A stretch of 46,666 nucleotides of DNA, from NCBI GenBank assembly GCA_020444075.1, contig JAHLLR010000038.1, forward strand, positions 1-46,666, given 5' to 3'. Positions 32,737-40,608 of this stretch are shown here, one piece after another. Source of the DNA: Deltaproteobacteria bacterium (lineage in GTDB: Bacteria; Desulfobacterota; Desulfobacteria; Desulfobacterales; Desulfosarcinaceae). The notes beneath the pieces were generated by a model. It worked only from the letters and a program-made list of their open reading frames with translations, did no database searches and had not been told where the DNA came from. Position 1 is the stretch's first letter. The number at the start of each line of letters is the position of its first letter. The translations under genes were made by a program, and so were the position numbers.

Positions 32737-34845
32737 TCATTTTAATTTGAATAACTTTTCGATCAGCTGGGATTTCATGATATCCCCTTCTATTTTCAAT
32801 TTGCCCGAGGTGTAAGCCTGCATGGGCGGCAACTGGCCGTTCATCATTTTCAGAAAGTCCCCGTCGGCGATCTTCAGGGTGCAGGTGGGGCTGTCGTGGA
32901 GGCCGACGGCCACCGTACAGGTCCCCTCCTTGATGGTGCAATGCCATTCCCCGGCACCGGCGATGGCGTACTGGAACACGGCGTTCACCCCGGCTGCCGC
33001 TTCAGCCACGAAGGCGCCGGGCATGGCGTCGAAGACTGCCGGCACCGACGAAAACCCTTTCGATTCCTCGACCGGGGATTTCCCCGCCGGCGCCTGGAAG
33101 GCTATCAACGCGTCGCCCACCTGGGCATTGAGGTCGTGGTAGATCTTGGCGCCGGTCAGATCCGAGATGGCTTCCAGGTTGGCCATCACCGTTTCGGGGG
33201 TGGGAAGCTGATCGTCTTTGGCCAGGACCTTGCCCGGCCCGGTGACCACTGCCGCCCGGTTGAAAAAGCCCATGCCGGCATTGTAGATGTTGCCGCTTAC
33301 CGGGCATCGGTCCGAGCACAGGTAGAGCACCAGCGGGGCGACGAATTCGGGTTTGGATTTGGCAAACATTTCCGGCGGCATCACGTCTTCGGTGAGCCGG
33401 GAGGCGGCGATGGGGGCCACGGTGTTCACCTTGATGCCGTATTTTTCCCCTTCCAGCTTCAAGGTGTTCATCAGGCCCACCAGGCCCATTTTGGCCGCCG
33501 CGTAGTTGGTCTGGCCGAAGTTGCCGTACAGTCCGGCGGCCGAGGTGGTCATGATGATGCGTCCGTACCCCTTTTCCTTCATCACTGCAAAGGCGGGCCG
33601 GGTGACGTTGTAGGCTCCCTTGAGGTGGACATCCAGCACCGCCTGCCAGATCTCCGCCGACATTTTTACGAAGCTCTTGTCCCTGAGGATGCCGGCGTTG
33701 TTGATCAGAATGTCCACGGTGCCGAAGGCGTCCAGGGCGGTCTTGACGATGTTGGCGCCCCCCTCGGCCGTGGCCACGCTGTCATAGTTGGCCACGGCCT
33801 CCCCGCCCGCCGCCCGGATCTCTTCCACGACCCGATCCGCCGGCGAGGATGAACCGCCGCCGGCTCCGTCCCGGCTGCCGCCCAGGTCGTTGACCACTAC
33901 CCGGGCGCCCCGCCGGGCAAGTTCCAGGGCATAGGTCCGGCCCAGCCCCGCACCGGCGCCGGTGACAATGGCTACCCGGTCGTCAAAGCGAATCTCGTCT
34001 TTGGGAATGTCACCGTATTCGAATTCGCCGTTGTCGATGACCACCTGGCCGTTTTCGGCATTGACGGTGCGCCAGACCGCCTTGCCGTCGGCGGTTTTCC
34101 AGATCAGGGTCCTGATGGGAACGCCAGGGTAGAGGGTCTTGGAAAAACGGCAGGCGAGCCGGCGGACCCGCTCGGGTTGACCCGGCACCAGAGAGGCCAT
34201 CAGGGCCCGACAGGCAAACCCATGGGTGCACAGGCCGTGCATGATGGGCATGTCGAATCCGGCCATCCTGGCGAATTCCGGGTCCACGTGCAGATGGAAG
34301 ATGTCACCGGAGAGCCGGTAGAGCAGCGGCTGATCCGGGGAGGGGGCTGCTTCCACAATAAAATCGGGGTCCCGGTCCGGAAAGTCCACCGGGCTTTTTT
34401 TGCGGTCCTTGCCGCCGAAGCCGCCGTCAAGGCGCCCGAAGACGGTAATGACGTTGGTGAACAGCTTCTTCCCGCTGGAGTGGACGGTTTCGCTTTCGGC
34501 GACGATGAGCGCACCCTTGTCCTTGCCTTTGTCAAAGTAGTCTACGATTCTGCCCGTGGTGATCAGGGTGCCTTCGGGGGGGATGGGGTTGTGGAAAATC
34601 AGTTCCTGCTCCCCGTGGAGGATGCCCGCGAGATTCACGCCGGAGGCGATGGCCGCCTGTGACAGGAAATCGAAGATCATCGCGATGGAAAAGCTGGGGA
34701 TGACTTTCAGGTCCTTTTCATAGCAGTAGTCCAGTTCGGAAAAACCCGCACCGACGCCGAGTGCATAAAGGACGGCATCCTTCCAGGTGTAGTCCCGCTT
34801 CATGGGGCCGATGGGTTTACCGATGGCATCCCTGTTTAGCGCCAT
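32737..34845 (-). CDS. Multifunctional enzyme: MaoC-type hydratase, SDR and SCP2
   Basis: 702 residues from the ATG at 34845 (AGGAGG ahead; longer frame ignored). Residues 1-285 are a double hot-dog R-specific hydratase with the family motif at YRLSGDIFHLHVDPEFARMAG; the canonical Asp and His are kept, but the usual N-P between them is F-H. Residues about 287-590 are an SDR dehydrogenase (GAGAGLG, NNAGILRDKSF, Ser in TTSAAGLYG, YAAAK). Residues about 600-702 are SCP2 (LPPMQAYTSGKLKIEGD). The mammalian MFE-2 has the order SDR, hydratase, SCP2; here the hydratase is first. It would hydrate and oxidise an enoyl-CoA in one polypeptide. The SDR and SCP2 parts are near duplicates of those in the neighbouring fusion. 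Confidence 0.88.
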   Translation of the reverse strand: MALNRDAIGKPIGPMKRDYTWKDAVLYALGVGAGFSELDYCYEKDLKVIPSFSIAMIFDFLSQAAIASGVNLAGILHGEQELIFHNPIPPEGTLITTGRIVDYFDKGKDKGALIVAESETVHSSGKKLFTNVITVFGRLDGGFGGKDRKKSPVDFPDRDPDFIVEAAPSPDQPLLYRLSGDIFHLHVDPEFARMAGFDMPIMHGLCTHGFACRALMASLVPGQPERVRRLACRFSKTLYPGVPIRTLIWKTADGKAVWRTVNAENGQVVIDNGEFEYGDIPKDEIRFDDRVAIVTGAGAGLGRTYALELARRGARVVVNDLGGSRDGAGGGSSSPADRVVEEIRAAGGEAVANYDSVATAEGGANIVKTALDAFGTVDILINNAGILRDKSFVKMSAEIWQAVLDVHLKGAYNVTRPAFAVMKEKGYGRIIMTTSAAGLYGNFGQTNYAAAKMGLVGLMNTLKLEGEKYGIKVNTVAPIAASRLTEDVMPPEMFAKSKPEFVAPLVLYLCSDRCPVSGNIYNAGMGFFNRAAVVTGPGKVLAKDDQLPTPETVMANLEAISDLTGAKIYHDLNAQVGDALIAFQAPAGKSPVEESKGFSSVPAVFDAMPGAFVAEAAAGVNAVFQYAIAGAGEWHCTIKEGTCTVAVGLHDSPTCTLKIADGDFLKMMNGQLPPMQAYTSGKLKIEGDIMKSQLIEKLFKLK

Positions 34846-34953
34846 GATGGTCCCTCCTTGCATTGTTGGGTGAGTATAACAGTCAGTGGCGACTCTCGGT
34901 AGCCGTCCGCAGGCTTTTGCCGGCCTTCCGGGCAATCGGTGTCGCCGTTAATT

Positions 34954-35616
34954 TCATTGGCGATTTCCGGGAGGTGTTGATCCACCCTCGCCAGTTCCGC
35001 CTGTAAAGGCCGGAATCAGTAAAAACTTCAGGGTCTCCTTGACCACATCCAGGTAAGCGGTTTTATCCACCCCCAGGATGGGGCGGAAGAAGCTCTCGCC
35101 GGAAATAAAGTTGAGCACGGAATTCCAAAGGGTCATGATGCGCGCCTTGGCCTGGGGGGTGACATGCTGCTTATCGGTGGCCAGGCCCATGGCGATGGCG
35201 ATGTTGGCGATGTGGCCGGCCACCTTTTCGTCCAGGCTCACTTCGTTTTTTGATTTGCTGAAATAGCCCAGGAGCAGCAGGTTCGACACTTCGGGACTTT
35301 CGTGAAGGTAGTCGCACATGACGTCGATGGCGATGCCGAGGCGATCGGCCAGGCTCCTGCCTCTGGCTTGTCGCTCGATGATCTTGAACTGGGTTTCGAT
35401 TCCCTCGTTGAGATCGATGATCACCGCCTCGTAAAGGTCGGCCTTCTCTCCCCAGTGATAGTACAGGGTGGAGATGTCAATGCCCACCGCCTTGGCGATC
35501 ATGCGGGTGGTGGTGCCCTGGAATCCGTATTCGCCGAACAGCCGCCGGGCGGCAGTCAATATCCTGGCCTTGTTGGAGTCCGGATTTTTTCTGGCTTTCT
35601 CGAGGGGGGACGGCAT
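34954..35616 (-). CDS. TetR-family transcriptional regulator (lipid operon)
   Basis: 220 residues with an N-terminal helix-turn-helix (RILTAARRLFGEYGFQGTTT, then MIAKAVGIDISTLYYHWGEKADLYEAV) and a C-terminal ligand/dimer domain. It is the first gene of the minus-strand lipid operon, so it probably represses that operon and responds to an acyl-CoA or substrate. A short inverted repeat lies 61 bp upstream (35677-35690). Confidence 0.85.
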   Translation of the reverse strand: MPSPLEKARKNPDSNKARILTAARRLFGEYGFQGTTTRMIAKAVGIDISTLYYHWGEKADLYEAVIIDLNEGIETQFKIIERQARGRSLADRLGIAIDVMCDYLHESPEVSNLLLLGYFSKSKNEVSLDEKVAGHIANIAIAMGLATDKQHVTPQAKARIMTLWNSVLNFISGESFFRPILGVDKTAYLDVVKETLKFLLIPAFTGGTGEGGSTPPGNRQ

Positions 35617-35676
35617 GGGGCTATCGGGCTCCCGGATGTTTGGAAAGGGCTGATCAAATTATCCCAACCAATGTTT

Positions 35677-35690
35677 CCATCATTTGATGG
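35677..35690. promoter_or_regulatory. Inverted repeat, possible TetR operator
   Basis: CCATCA-TT-TGATGG is a perfect 6+6 inverted repeat in the gap between the divergent TetR gene and the small acidic-tail gene. Position and symmetry suit autoregulation by the TetR protein; no second site is seen. Confidence 0.35.
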
Positions 35691-35823
35691 ATCATTAAGC
35701 AAGGCGCTGTCAAATGTCAACGATTTTTTCTTTCAAAAAATGAAACTTGTTGGCGAATGGCTTTACTTTTTTGCCAAGGGACTTATAATGCAGCCACCGT
35801 AATATTGATGCAAGGAGAGATAC

Positions 35824-36159
35824 ATGATCGACCAGAACGACGTTCCCAAAGATCTGATGGGGCCTTTCAAACGTGTTTCACGACGTATTCCCGTGGATCT
35901 GAGAAAAGATGAAGAGCTGATTAAAACGGTGGTGGACTATCTGCAACTGGGTGGCGAGAAACTGGCCCGCCAGGCGGTTGAGGCCGCCAAACAGACCCAC
36001 GAACTGGAAGTGGCCCAGAAAAGGAAAAAGGCCAGGGAGGAAGCGCTTATCCGAGCTGCCGAGGCGCGGCTGGCCGCAACCGATGAAGCCGCCGATAATA
36101 AAGAGAGTGGCTTCGATGATAACGATGATGATGACGACGACGATATGAAAGACTTTTGA
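35824..36159 (+). CDS. Small hypothetical protein with acidic tail
   Basis: 111 residues, start supported by AAGGAGAGATAC. The N-terminal half is helical with LRKDEELIKTVVDYLQLGG; the middle is a charged helix (KRKKAREEALIRAAEARL); the C-terminus is a run of Asp (DDNDDDDDDDMKDF). No known family is recognised. The acidic tail could bind cations or basic proteins. It is divergent from the TetR gene and followed by the rhomboid gene at 125 bp. Confidence 0.55.
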   Translation: MIDQNDVPKDLMGPFKRVSRRIPVDLRKDEELIKTVVDYLQLGGEKLARQAVEAAKQTHELEVAQKRKKAREEALIRAAEARLAATDEAADNKESGFDDNDDDDDDDMKDF

Positions 36160-36283
36160 CCCGCGAGACTGAAACCGTCGCGCCATTTCCCACATATCCA
36201 TTTAAAGCACTTTCCCTGTTCCGGTATGATACCCCCTTGATCCCAAACGGCCGGGTTCGCAGCCGTCGCCGAGCAGCCGCTCC

Positions 36284-37177
36284 ATGGGGAATAACTTTAC
36301 CAGGTCGCCGATGGTTACCGTATTCCATTCCCTCAACCAGGAACAGGCTAACACCTTCAGCCTGGTACTGAATTCCTCAGGAATCGGCAATCGGGTGACC
36401 CGGTCAAGCGATGGCTTCCGCATTGATGTGCCGGAACCCTATGTCGATTCGGCCCGAGACGTCATTTCTCGCTATCAGGCTGAAAATCCTGATACCGAGC
36501 CGGATGCATCAGTCTCCCGCACCCATCCGACATTCAACCACTTTTCAGGTATTGCCATAGCGTTTCTGCTGCTTTCCGTTCACCTGGCCGTAGGGGCCAG
36601 TTCCGCGCCAGACGACTATCTGGCTGTTTTCGGCGCCAATGCCCGCCGCATTGTGGACGGCGAGGTGTACCGGTGTGCCACCGCCCTCGTGCTGCATGCC
36701 GATGCCGCCCACATTGCCGGAAACATGGCGGGAATGGTACTTTTCGGCGGTGCCGTGTGCGGGGTCACCGGCTCTGGTGTCGGGTGGCTGATGATACTGG
36801 CCAGCGGAATTTTTGGCAACCTGATGAATGCATTTGCGTATAAAACCGGGCATCTGTCCGTGGGTGCATCCACAGCCGTATTCGGCGCGGTAGGCATCCT
36901 GTGTGCTTTTCAGGCGGTGAACACCGCAAAAACCGGTAAGGGATGGAAGCGAACGGCCCTGGTATTTGGCAGTGGTGCGGCGCTGCTGGCGTTTTTGGGA
37001 ACCAGTGCCCGAAGCGATTTGGGAGCCCATTTGTTCGGTTTTTTTAACGGTGTGCTGATGGGTGGCGCCTATCGGTTGTGGATGGGGTCCCCGCCGGGAA
37101 GCACAGGGCAGGTGTTGTGCGGCGTCATTGCCGCATCTACCCTCCTGCTGTCCTGGATTCGGGGGGTGATGAACTAA
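36284..37177 (+). CDS. Rhomboid-family intramembrane serine protease
   Basis: 297 residues. The N-terminal 80 residues resemble a small cytosolic module (VTVFHSLNQEQANTFSLVLN, a ferredoxin-like fold seen in DUF2007 proteins). The rest is six or seven hydrophobic segments carrying the rhomboid catalytic features: HADAAHIAGNMAG (His/Asn region), the nucleophile GAST in LSVGASTAVFGAVG and the catalytic His in DLGAHLFGFFNG. Rhomboids cleave transmembrane helices. The start is uncertain; the ATG at 36311 is an alternative. A dispersed repeat begins immediately after its stop codon. Confidence 0.85.
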   Translation: MGNNFTRSPMVTVFHSLNQEQANTFSLVLNSSGIGNRVTRSSDGFRIDVPEPYVDSARDVISRYQAENPDTEPDASVSRTHPTFNHFSGIAIAFLLLSVHLAVGASSAPDDYLAVFGANARRIVDGEVYRCATALVLHADAAHIAGNMAGMVLFGGAVCGVTGSGVGWLMILASGIFGNLMNAFAYKTGHLSVGASTAVFGAVGILCAFQAVNTAKTGKGWKRTALVFGSGAALLAFLGTSARSDLGAHLFGFFNGVLMGGAYRLWMGSPPGSTGQVLCGVIAASTLLLSWIRGVMN

Positions 37178-37319
37178 CATCCAACCCGAAATAGCATCTT
37201 GGGAGCCCGTATCTGCGTTCCCGGATGATTGAAATCCTCGACGTAGCGCTGCTACGCCTCCGGTTTCAACCATCCTGCGGCCTTGATTCCGGCCCCCAAC
37301 CTACCATTTCTAGTTGGAC
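37178..37319. repeat. Dispersed palindromic repeat, copy 2 (after the rhomboid gene)
   Basis: The inverted copy of the element at 15479-15614. The 41-bp core (37229-37269) differs from copy 1 by about two substitutions and contains GACGTAGCGCTGCTACGCC, an internal dyad. Flanking blocks (GCGTTCCCGGAT, CTGCGGCCTTGATT, TTGGAC at the end) line up with copy 1 in reverse complement. Its left edge coincides with the rhomboid stop. Confidence 0.7.
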
Positions 37320-37387
37320 GTTATGATTATGGCATTGGGCTCGGTTTATGTGGGGGTCGAATTCGCCGTGGTCGAATTAGTTCGGGG

Positions 37388-38278
37388 CTACAGCGGGTAA
37401 GGGGTAAGGCTTTCAACGCCGGTTTCGGTGACCAGCAGCGTCTGTTCAAACTGGGCCGAAAGGGATCCGTCCTTGGTAACCGCCGTCCACCCGTCGTCAA
37501 GGACAAGCAGTTCTTTTTTCCCTAAATTAATCATGGGTTCGATGGTGAATACCATGCCCGGCACCAGGCGCACCCCTGACCCCGGTCTGCCGTAATGGGG
37601 GATCTGGGGGGCTTCGTGAAAATCGACGCCCACGCCATGGCCGACAAACTCACGAACCACCGAACACCCCTGACCTTCAGCGTATGACTGGATCGCATAT
37701 CCGATATCGCCCACGGTGTTGCCCGGCATTACCACGGCCATGCCCTCTGCCAGGCACTGCCGGGAAACATTGACTATTTTTTGGGCGTCGGCACCGGGGT
37801 TACCCACAAAAAAGGTCTTGCTGGCATCGGCGTAATAGCCGTCCAGGATGGAGGTGACATCCACATTGACGATGTCGCCATCTTTGAACGCCCGATTTCC
37901 GGGAATCCCGTGGCAGATCACTTCATTGATGCTCACACACACGCTTTTGGGGAAGCCCCGATAATTCAACGGAGCGGGAATCGCGCCGTGCCGGATGGTA
38001 AATTCGTGAACCATGGTGTTGATTTCATCGGTGGTCACCCCCGGCAGGATGTGGGGCGTCACCAGATCCAGGGTTTCGACAACCAATCGTCCGGCCCGTC
38101 TTATGCCTTCGATCTGTTCGGGCGTTTTGATTCGGATCCGGTGCTTTTTTGCGTATTGCATATCCGAGGGCTGCGCGGATGACGGCTGGTTGAGGCAGCA
38201 GCGCTTGTATTTTTTTCCGCTGCCGCAGGGGCAGAGGGTATTTCGGCTGATTTTCCCGGGATCACTTCTGTTTTTCAC
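37388..38278 (-). CDS. map: Methionine aminopeptidase (type I) with N-terminal SEC-C zinc motif
   Basis: 296 residues, GTG start with GAGGAAAA ahead. The N-terminal 30 residues hold a SEC-C zinc-binding motif (CPCGSGKKYKRCC), found in a subgroup of MetAPs and thought to aid ribosome association. The catalytic domain shows the five metal ligands: DIVNVDVTSILDGYYADASKTF (two Asp), FVGHGVGVDFHEAP (His), FTIEPM (Glu), and the last Glu in LSAQFEQTLLVT. The full-length protein removes the N-terminal Met of nascent proteins. A promoter-like pair is found about 65 bp upstream. Confidence 0.93.
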   Translation of the reverse strand: MKNRSDPGKISRNTLCPCGSGKKYKRCCLNQPSSAQPSDMQYAKKHRIRIKTPEQIEGIRRAGRLVVETLDLVTPHILPGVTTDEINTMVHEFTIRHGAIPAPLNYRGFPKSVCVSINEVICHGIPGNRAFKDGDIVNVDVTSILDGYYADASKTFFVGNPGADAQKIVNVSRQCLAEGMAVVMPGNTVGDIGYAIQSYAEGQGCSVVREFVGHGVGVDFHEAPQIPHYGRPGSGVRLVPGMVFTIEPMINLGKKELLVLDDGWTAVTKDGSLSAQFEQTLLVTETGVESLTPYPL

Positions 38279-38341
38279 GACTGTTTTCCTCTTTTATGCC
38301 GCCGGTTTGGATGGTTTGTGTCTGGCGACCTTGCGTGTGAA

Positions 38342-38371
38342 TATGTACCGGAACCGGTCAGTGGCTGTCAA
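38342..38371 (-). promoter_or_regulatory. Probable sigma-70 promoter of map
   Basis: On the minus strand a perfect -35 TTGACA (38366-38371) is followed after 18 bases by TACATA (38342-38347). The start codon at 38278 gives a leader of about 55 nt. Confidence 0.5.
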
Positions 38372-38558
38372 ACCCTATTGTCGAACCCGCCCACGGTAGA
38401 TGAACATGCACCCAGGTGCGAAGCCCATCGATGACCCGTGACAGCAGCGAGTGCGCTTTCCGCGGATTGCCGCAAGGAGACATCAATCCATCAGGGAAAA
38501 AACTTGCGGATTTCCATCCAAACATCATAAAAATAGGGTGGCCCGTAGTCGTGTCAAT

Positions 38559-38590
38559 AAAAAAAGGCGGCCGATTTGGCCGCCTTTTTT
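38559..38590. terminator. Strong bidirectional rho-independent terminator
   Basis: GGCGGCC (38566-38572) pairs with GGCCGCC (38578-38584) around GATTT; an A-run precedes and a T-run follows, so the stem is extended to 13 bp with U-tracts in both directions. It sits between two divergent genes whose starts are at 38278 and 38848, so it ends an unidentified short transcript rather than either gene. Confidence 0.75.
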
Positions 38591-38847
38591 CAAGGAAGAG
38601 GAGCGGAGAGGAGTATAGCGCAACCGTTTTTGCACTTAACACCATTATCGGTTCCTGCTCTGAAAACTTAAACATTTTTTTTCATGGGTGAGCGGGTTTG
38701 TCTGTTTGAGAACCGGTAACGCTTGTGCTATGAACCGCCAACGCGGTCAGTTGCCCTGCTTTTTTCAACTGGAACCAGGGCAAAAAAATCTTTAGGGTGG
38801 GGACGGAAAGGCTGTCTCACCATTTTGCTCGTGACAGGAGGCGAAGG
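38591..38847. other. Gene-free region between terminator and zinc-ribbon gene
   Basis: No protein-like frame is present. On the minus strand TATACT (near 38611-38618) with TTAAGT 16 bases upstream forms a promoter-like pair pointed at the terminator only about 20 bp away. An inverted repeat, TTGCCCTG (38751-38758) with CAGGGCAA, has A-rich flanks. No tRNA or known RNA structure was recognised. Confidence 0.3.
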
Positions 38848-39195
38848 ATGGCTAAGTCGGAAAGTGAATGGGATCAACGCATTTTGTGCAGTGATGGCAA
38901 CTGCATCGGCATTATCGGTGCCGACGGCCGTTGCAAGGAGTGCGGCATGCCTTTTGACGGCGAGCTGTCTTCACCGGTGGCCGACACCGATACGGCCGAA
39001 GAGGAGGTGCACGGACCACCTGCAGAGCAGCCGTTGACAGAAACCGACGGGCCTGTCGACGACAATCCGGCTGATGACGATGACGGATCCGGTGATTCCT
39101 GGGACAATCGCACCCTGTGTGCCGATGAAAGCTGCATCGGCGTCATCGGACCCGACGGCTGCTGCAAAGAATGCGGAAAACCTTATAGCGGATGA
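38848..39195 (+). CDS. Duplicated small zinc-ribbon protein with acidic linker
   Basis: 115 residues, with AGGAGGCGAAGG just ahead of the ATG at 38848. Two copies of the same motif of about 30 residues are at the ends: WDQRILCSDGNCIGIIGADG, then RCKECGMPF, and WDNRTLCADESCIGVIGPDG, then CCKECGKPY. Each supplies four Cys (C-x4-C, then C-x2-C) for one metal site. The linker is strongly acidic (EEEVHG, DDNPADDDDGSGD). No wider family was identified, but similar single motifs occur in other deltaproteobacterial proteins. The stop overlaps the start of the next small gene. Confidence 0.65.
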   Translation: MAKSESEWDQRILCSDGNCIGIIGADGRCKECGMPFDGELSSPVADTDTAEEEVHGPPAEQPLTETDGPVDDNPADDDDGSGDSWDNRTLCADESCIGVIGPDGCCKECGKPYSG

Positions 39196-39386
39196 CACCC
39201 ATGGATCCCCATCAGACAGTAGATGCCGCCGTGGCCGACGCGTTGGCCACCGTTTCGGATTTCATCCGCCAGGTGACCGGTGTGGAACCGACCCCGGCAG
39301 AGATCGCCGATGCCCTGACGCGCTATTTCGTGATGAAGGAGATCAAGGATCACATCCTGATGCTGCGGGAGGGTTCCGATATATAG
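39192..39386 (+). CDS. Small hypothetical protein
   Basis: 64 residues; the ATG at 39192 overlaps the preceding TGA (ATGA), and a second ATG at 39201 is also possible. Sequence is helical: AVADALATVSDFIRQVTGV, then TPAEIADALTRYFVMKEIKD. No signal, membrane segment or known domain. Its coupling to the zinc-ribbon gene suggests a shared function. Confidence 0.5.
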   Translation: MTPMDPHQTVDAAVADALATVSDFIRQVTGVEPTPAEIADALTRYFVMKEIKDHILMLREGSDI

Positions 39387-39421
39387 CTGATCCGCTGGTG
39401 GGGGTGTCGGTTAACGCACGA

Positions 39422-39817
39422 TTACTCCCAGCGGTTTCCGCCTTTGTGCTTCAGATCGATGTATTGAACCGTTCCCCGTTCGCTGATAAACGAGGTGAGC
39501 AGCCAACTGACGGCACTGATAAAAAGTGCTCCCAGCAGGGCTGAGCCAAAGCCATCCACCTCGAAGCCCCGGATGACACCGGATGCCATCATCAACAGGA
39601 TGGCATTTATGGCAAAGGTGAACAGCCCTAATGTCAGAATATTCAGGGGAAGGGTGAGCAGCAGCAGGATGGGACGGAAAAAGGCATTCAGTACACCCAG
39701 TACGGCGGCGGCCAGGATGGCTGAGGGGAACCCGGATACCCGGATGCCATCGATCATATAGGCTGCCAGGAAGATGGCAACCGTCAAGCACAGCCACCGG
39801 ACGACGATGCCTTTCAT
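39422..39817 (-). CDS. Holin-like four-helix membrane protein (phage holin superfamily 4_3)
   Basis: 131 residues with four predicted membrane segments: LCLTVAIFLAAYMIDGIRV, AILAAAVLGVLNAFFRPILL, LPLNILTLGLFTFAINAILL, and ALLGALFISAVSWLLTSFIS. The N-F-x-R-P-I-L-x-L-L-T-L-P-x-N block is the hallmark of this widespread family (PF04020), whose function is unknown despite the name. It lies 46 bp downstream of the IHF gene in the same direction. Confidence 0.75.
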   Translation of the reverse strand: MKGIVVRWLCLTVAIFLAAYMIDGIRVSGFPSAILAAAVLGVLNAFFRPILLLLTLPLNILTLGLFTFAINAILLMMASGVIRGFEVDGFGSALLGALFISAVSWLLTSFISERGTVQYIDLKHKGGNRWE

Positions 39818-39863
39818 GGCGCTTCTTTCACAAAGGGGATGAGCTTGCCGATAACAATTGCCG

Positions 39864-40142
39864 TCAGTTGATCTTGTCGCGCAATTTCCCTGAACATTTA
39901 AAGGTGACCACCCGCCGTTCGTCCAGCATCATTTCGTCACCCGTGGCCGGGTTTCTGCCTTTGCGCTGCTTTTTGTCCTTTACGCAGAATTTCCCGAAAC
40001 CACTGACCAGAACGTTTTCCCCGGTAGACAGGGATGCTTTGATGATCTCAAGAAGGGTTTCAACTGTCTCGGTTGCTTTGATTTTGGTGAGTCCGGTTTG
40101 ATCTTGAATATTTTCTACAATTTGAGCTTTTGTCAGACTCAT
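39864..40142 (-). CDS. ihfA: IHF/HU-family DNA-binding protein, IHF alpha-like
   Basis: 92 residues, complete: SLTKAQIVENIQDQTGLTK, TLLEIIKASLSTGENVLVSGFGKF, then KDKKQRKGRNPATGDEM and VVTFKCSGKLRDKIN. The GRNPxTG DNA-inserting turn is typical; the VKxKxxRxGRNPxTG arm favours IHF alpha over HU. IHF bends DNA and aids sigma-54 promoters of the kind seen upstream of dctP. Confidence 0.85.
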   Translation of the reverse strand: MSLTKAQIVENIQDQTGLTKIKATETVETLLEIIKASLSTGENVLVSGFGKFCVKDKKQRKGRNPATGDEMMLDERRVVTFKCSGKLRDKIN

Positions 40143-40608
40143 GCTGCGTGCTCCCCTCTAAATTTTTGTTGCCCATTTCCTGTTCGAGTCGATTGATGCT
40201 GCATCCGGCAGCGGCTTTTCTGCTAACCATCTAAATTGTAAATGATAATTGCTGATGTTACGGTTAACTTGATGTCAGGAGTTCGCCCATTTGTCAAGAA
40301 AATATAGAAAATTAAGTACTTGTGGCAAAATGGGTTTATGCTGCAATTCCACGAAAAACCACGTAACTAAAAGAAAATATTAAAATAAACGCTAATGCAA
40401 GAAAAATGAGGCGGGATGCCCGGCCCGCCGGTTCGGCAGGATCGATGACCGGTGACGGACCATGACAGGCATCGCTTTGAAAATGTAACGAATTCTAACG
40501 CGACCCATCTATCTGAATAGTGCAATGGACGCCAAACAACCGAAGGTTGGCGGTGGTCTGACACGCGGGCGAACCATTGCCGGCGTCATGACGTATTTTA
40601 CAACCCTG
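40143..40608. other. Gene-free region upstream of the IHF gene
   Basis: 466 bp with AT-rich stretches near 40220-40260 and 40305-40390. On the minus strand a perfect TTGACA (near 40292-40297) could serve as -35 for the IHF gene; no good -10 is at the right distance. No ORF with protein character and no terminator were found. Confidence 0.3.

Noticed and set aside
38300-38560. Possible tRNA or 6S-like RNA upstream of the terminator
   Set aside because: A GGGTTCGA stretch and a CCGCAAG/CTTGCGG stem are seen, but no cloverleaf or 6S bubble can be folded by eye.
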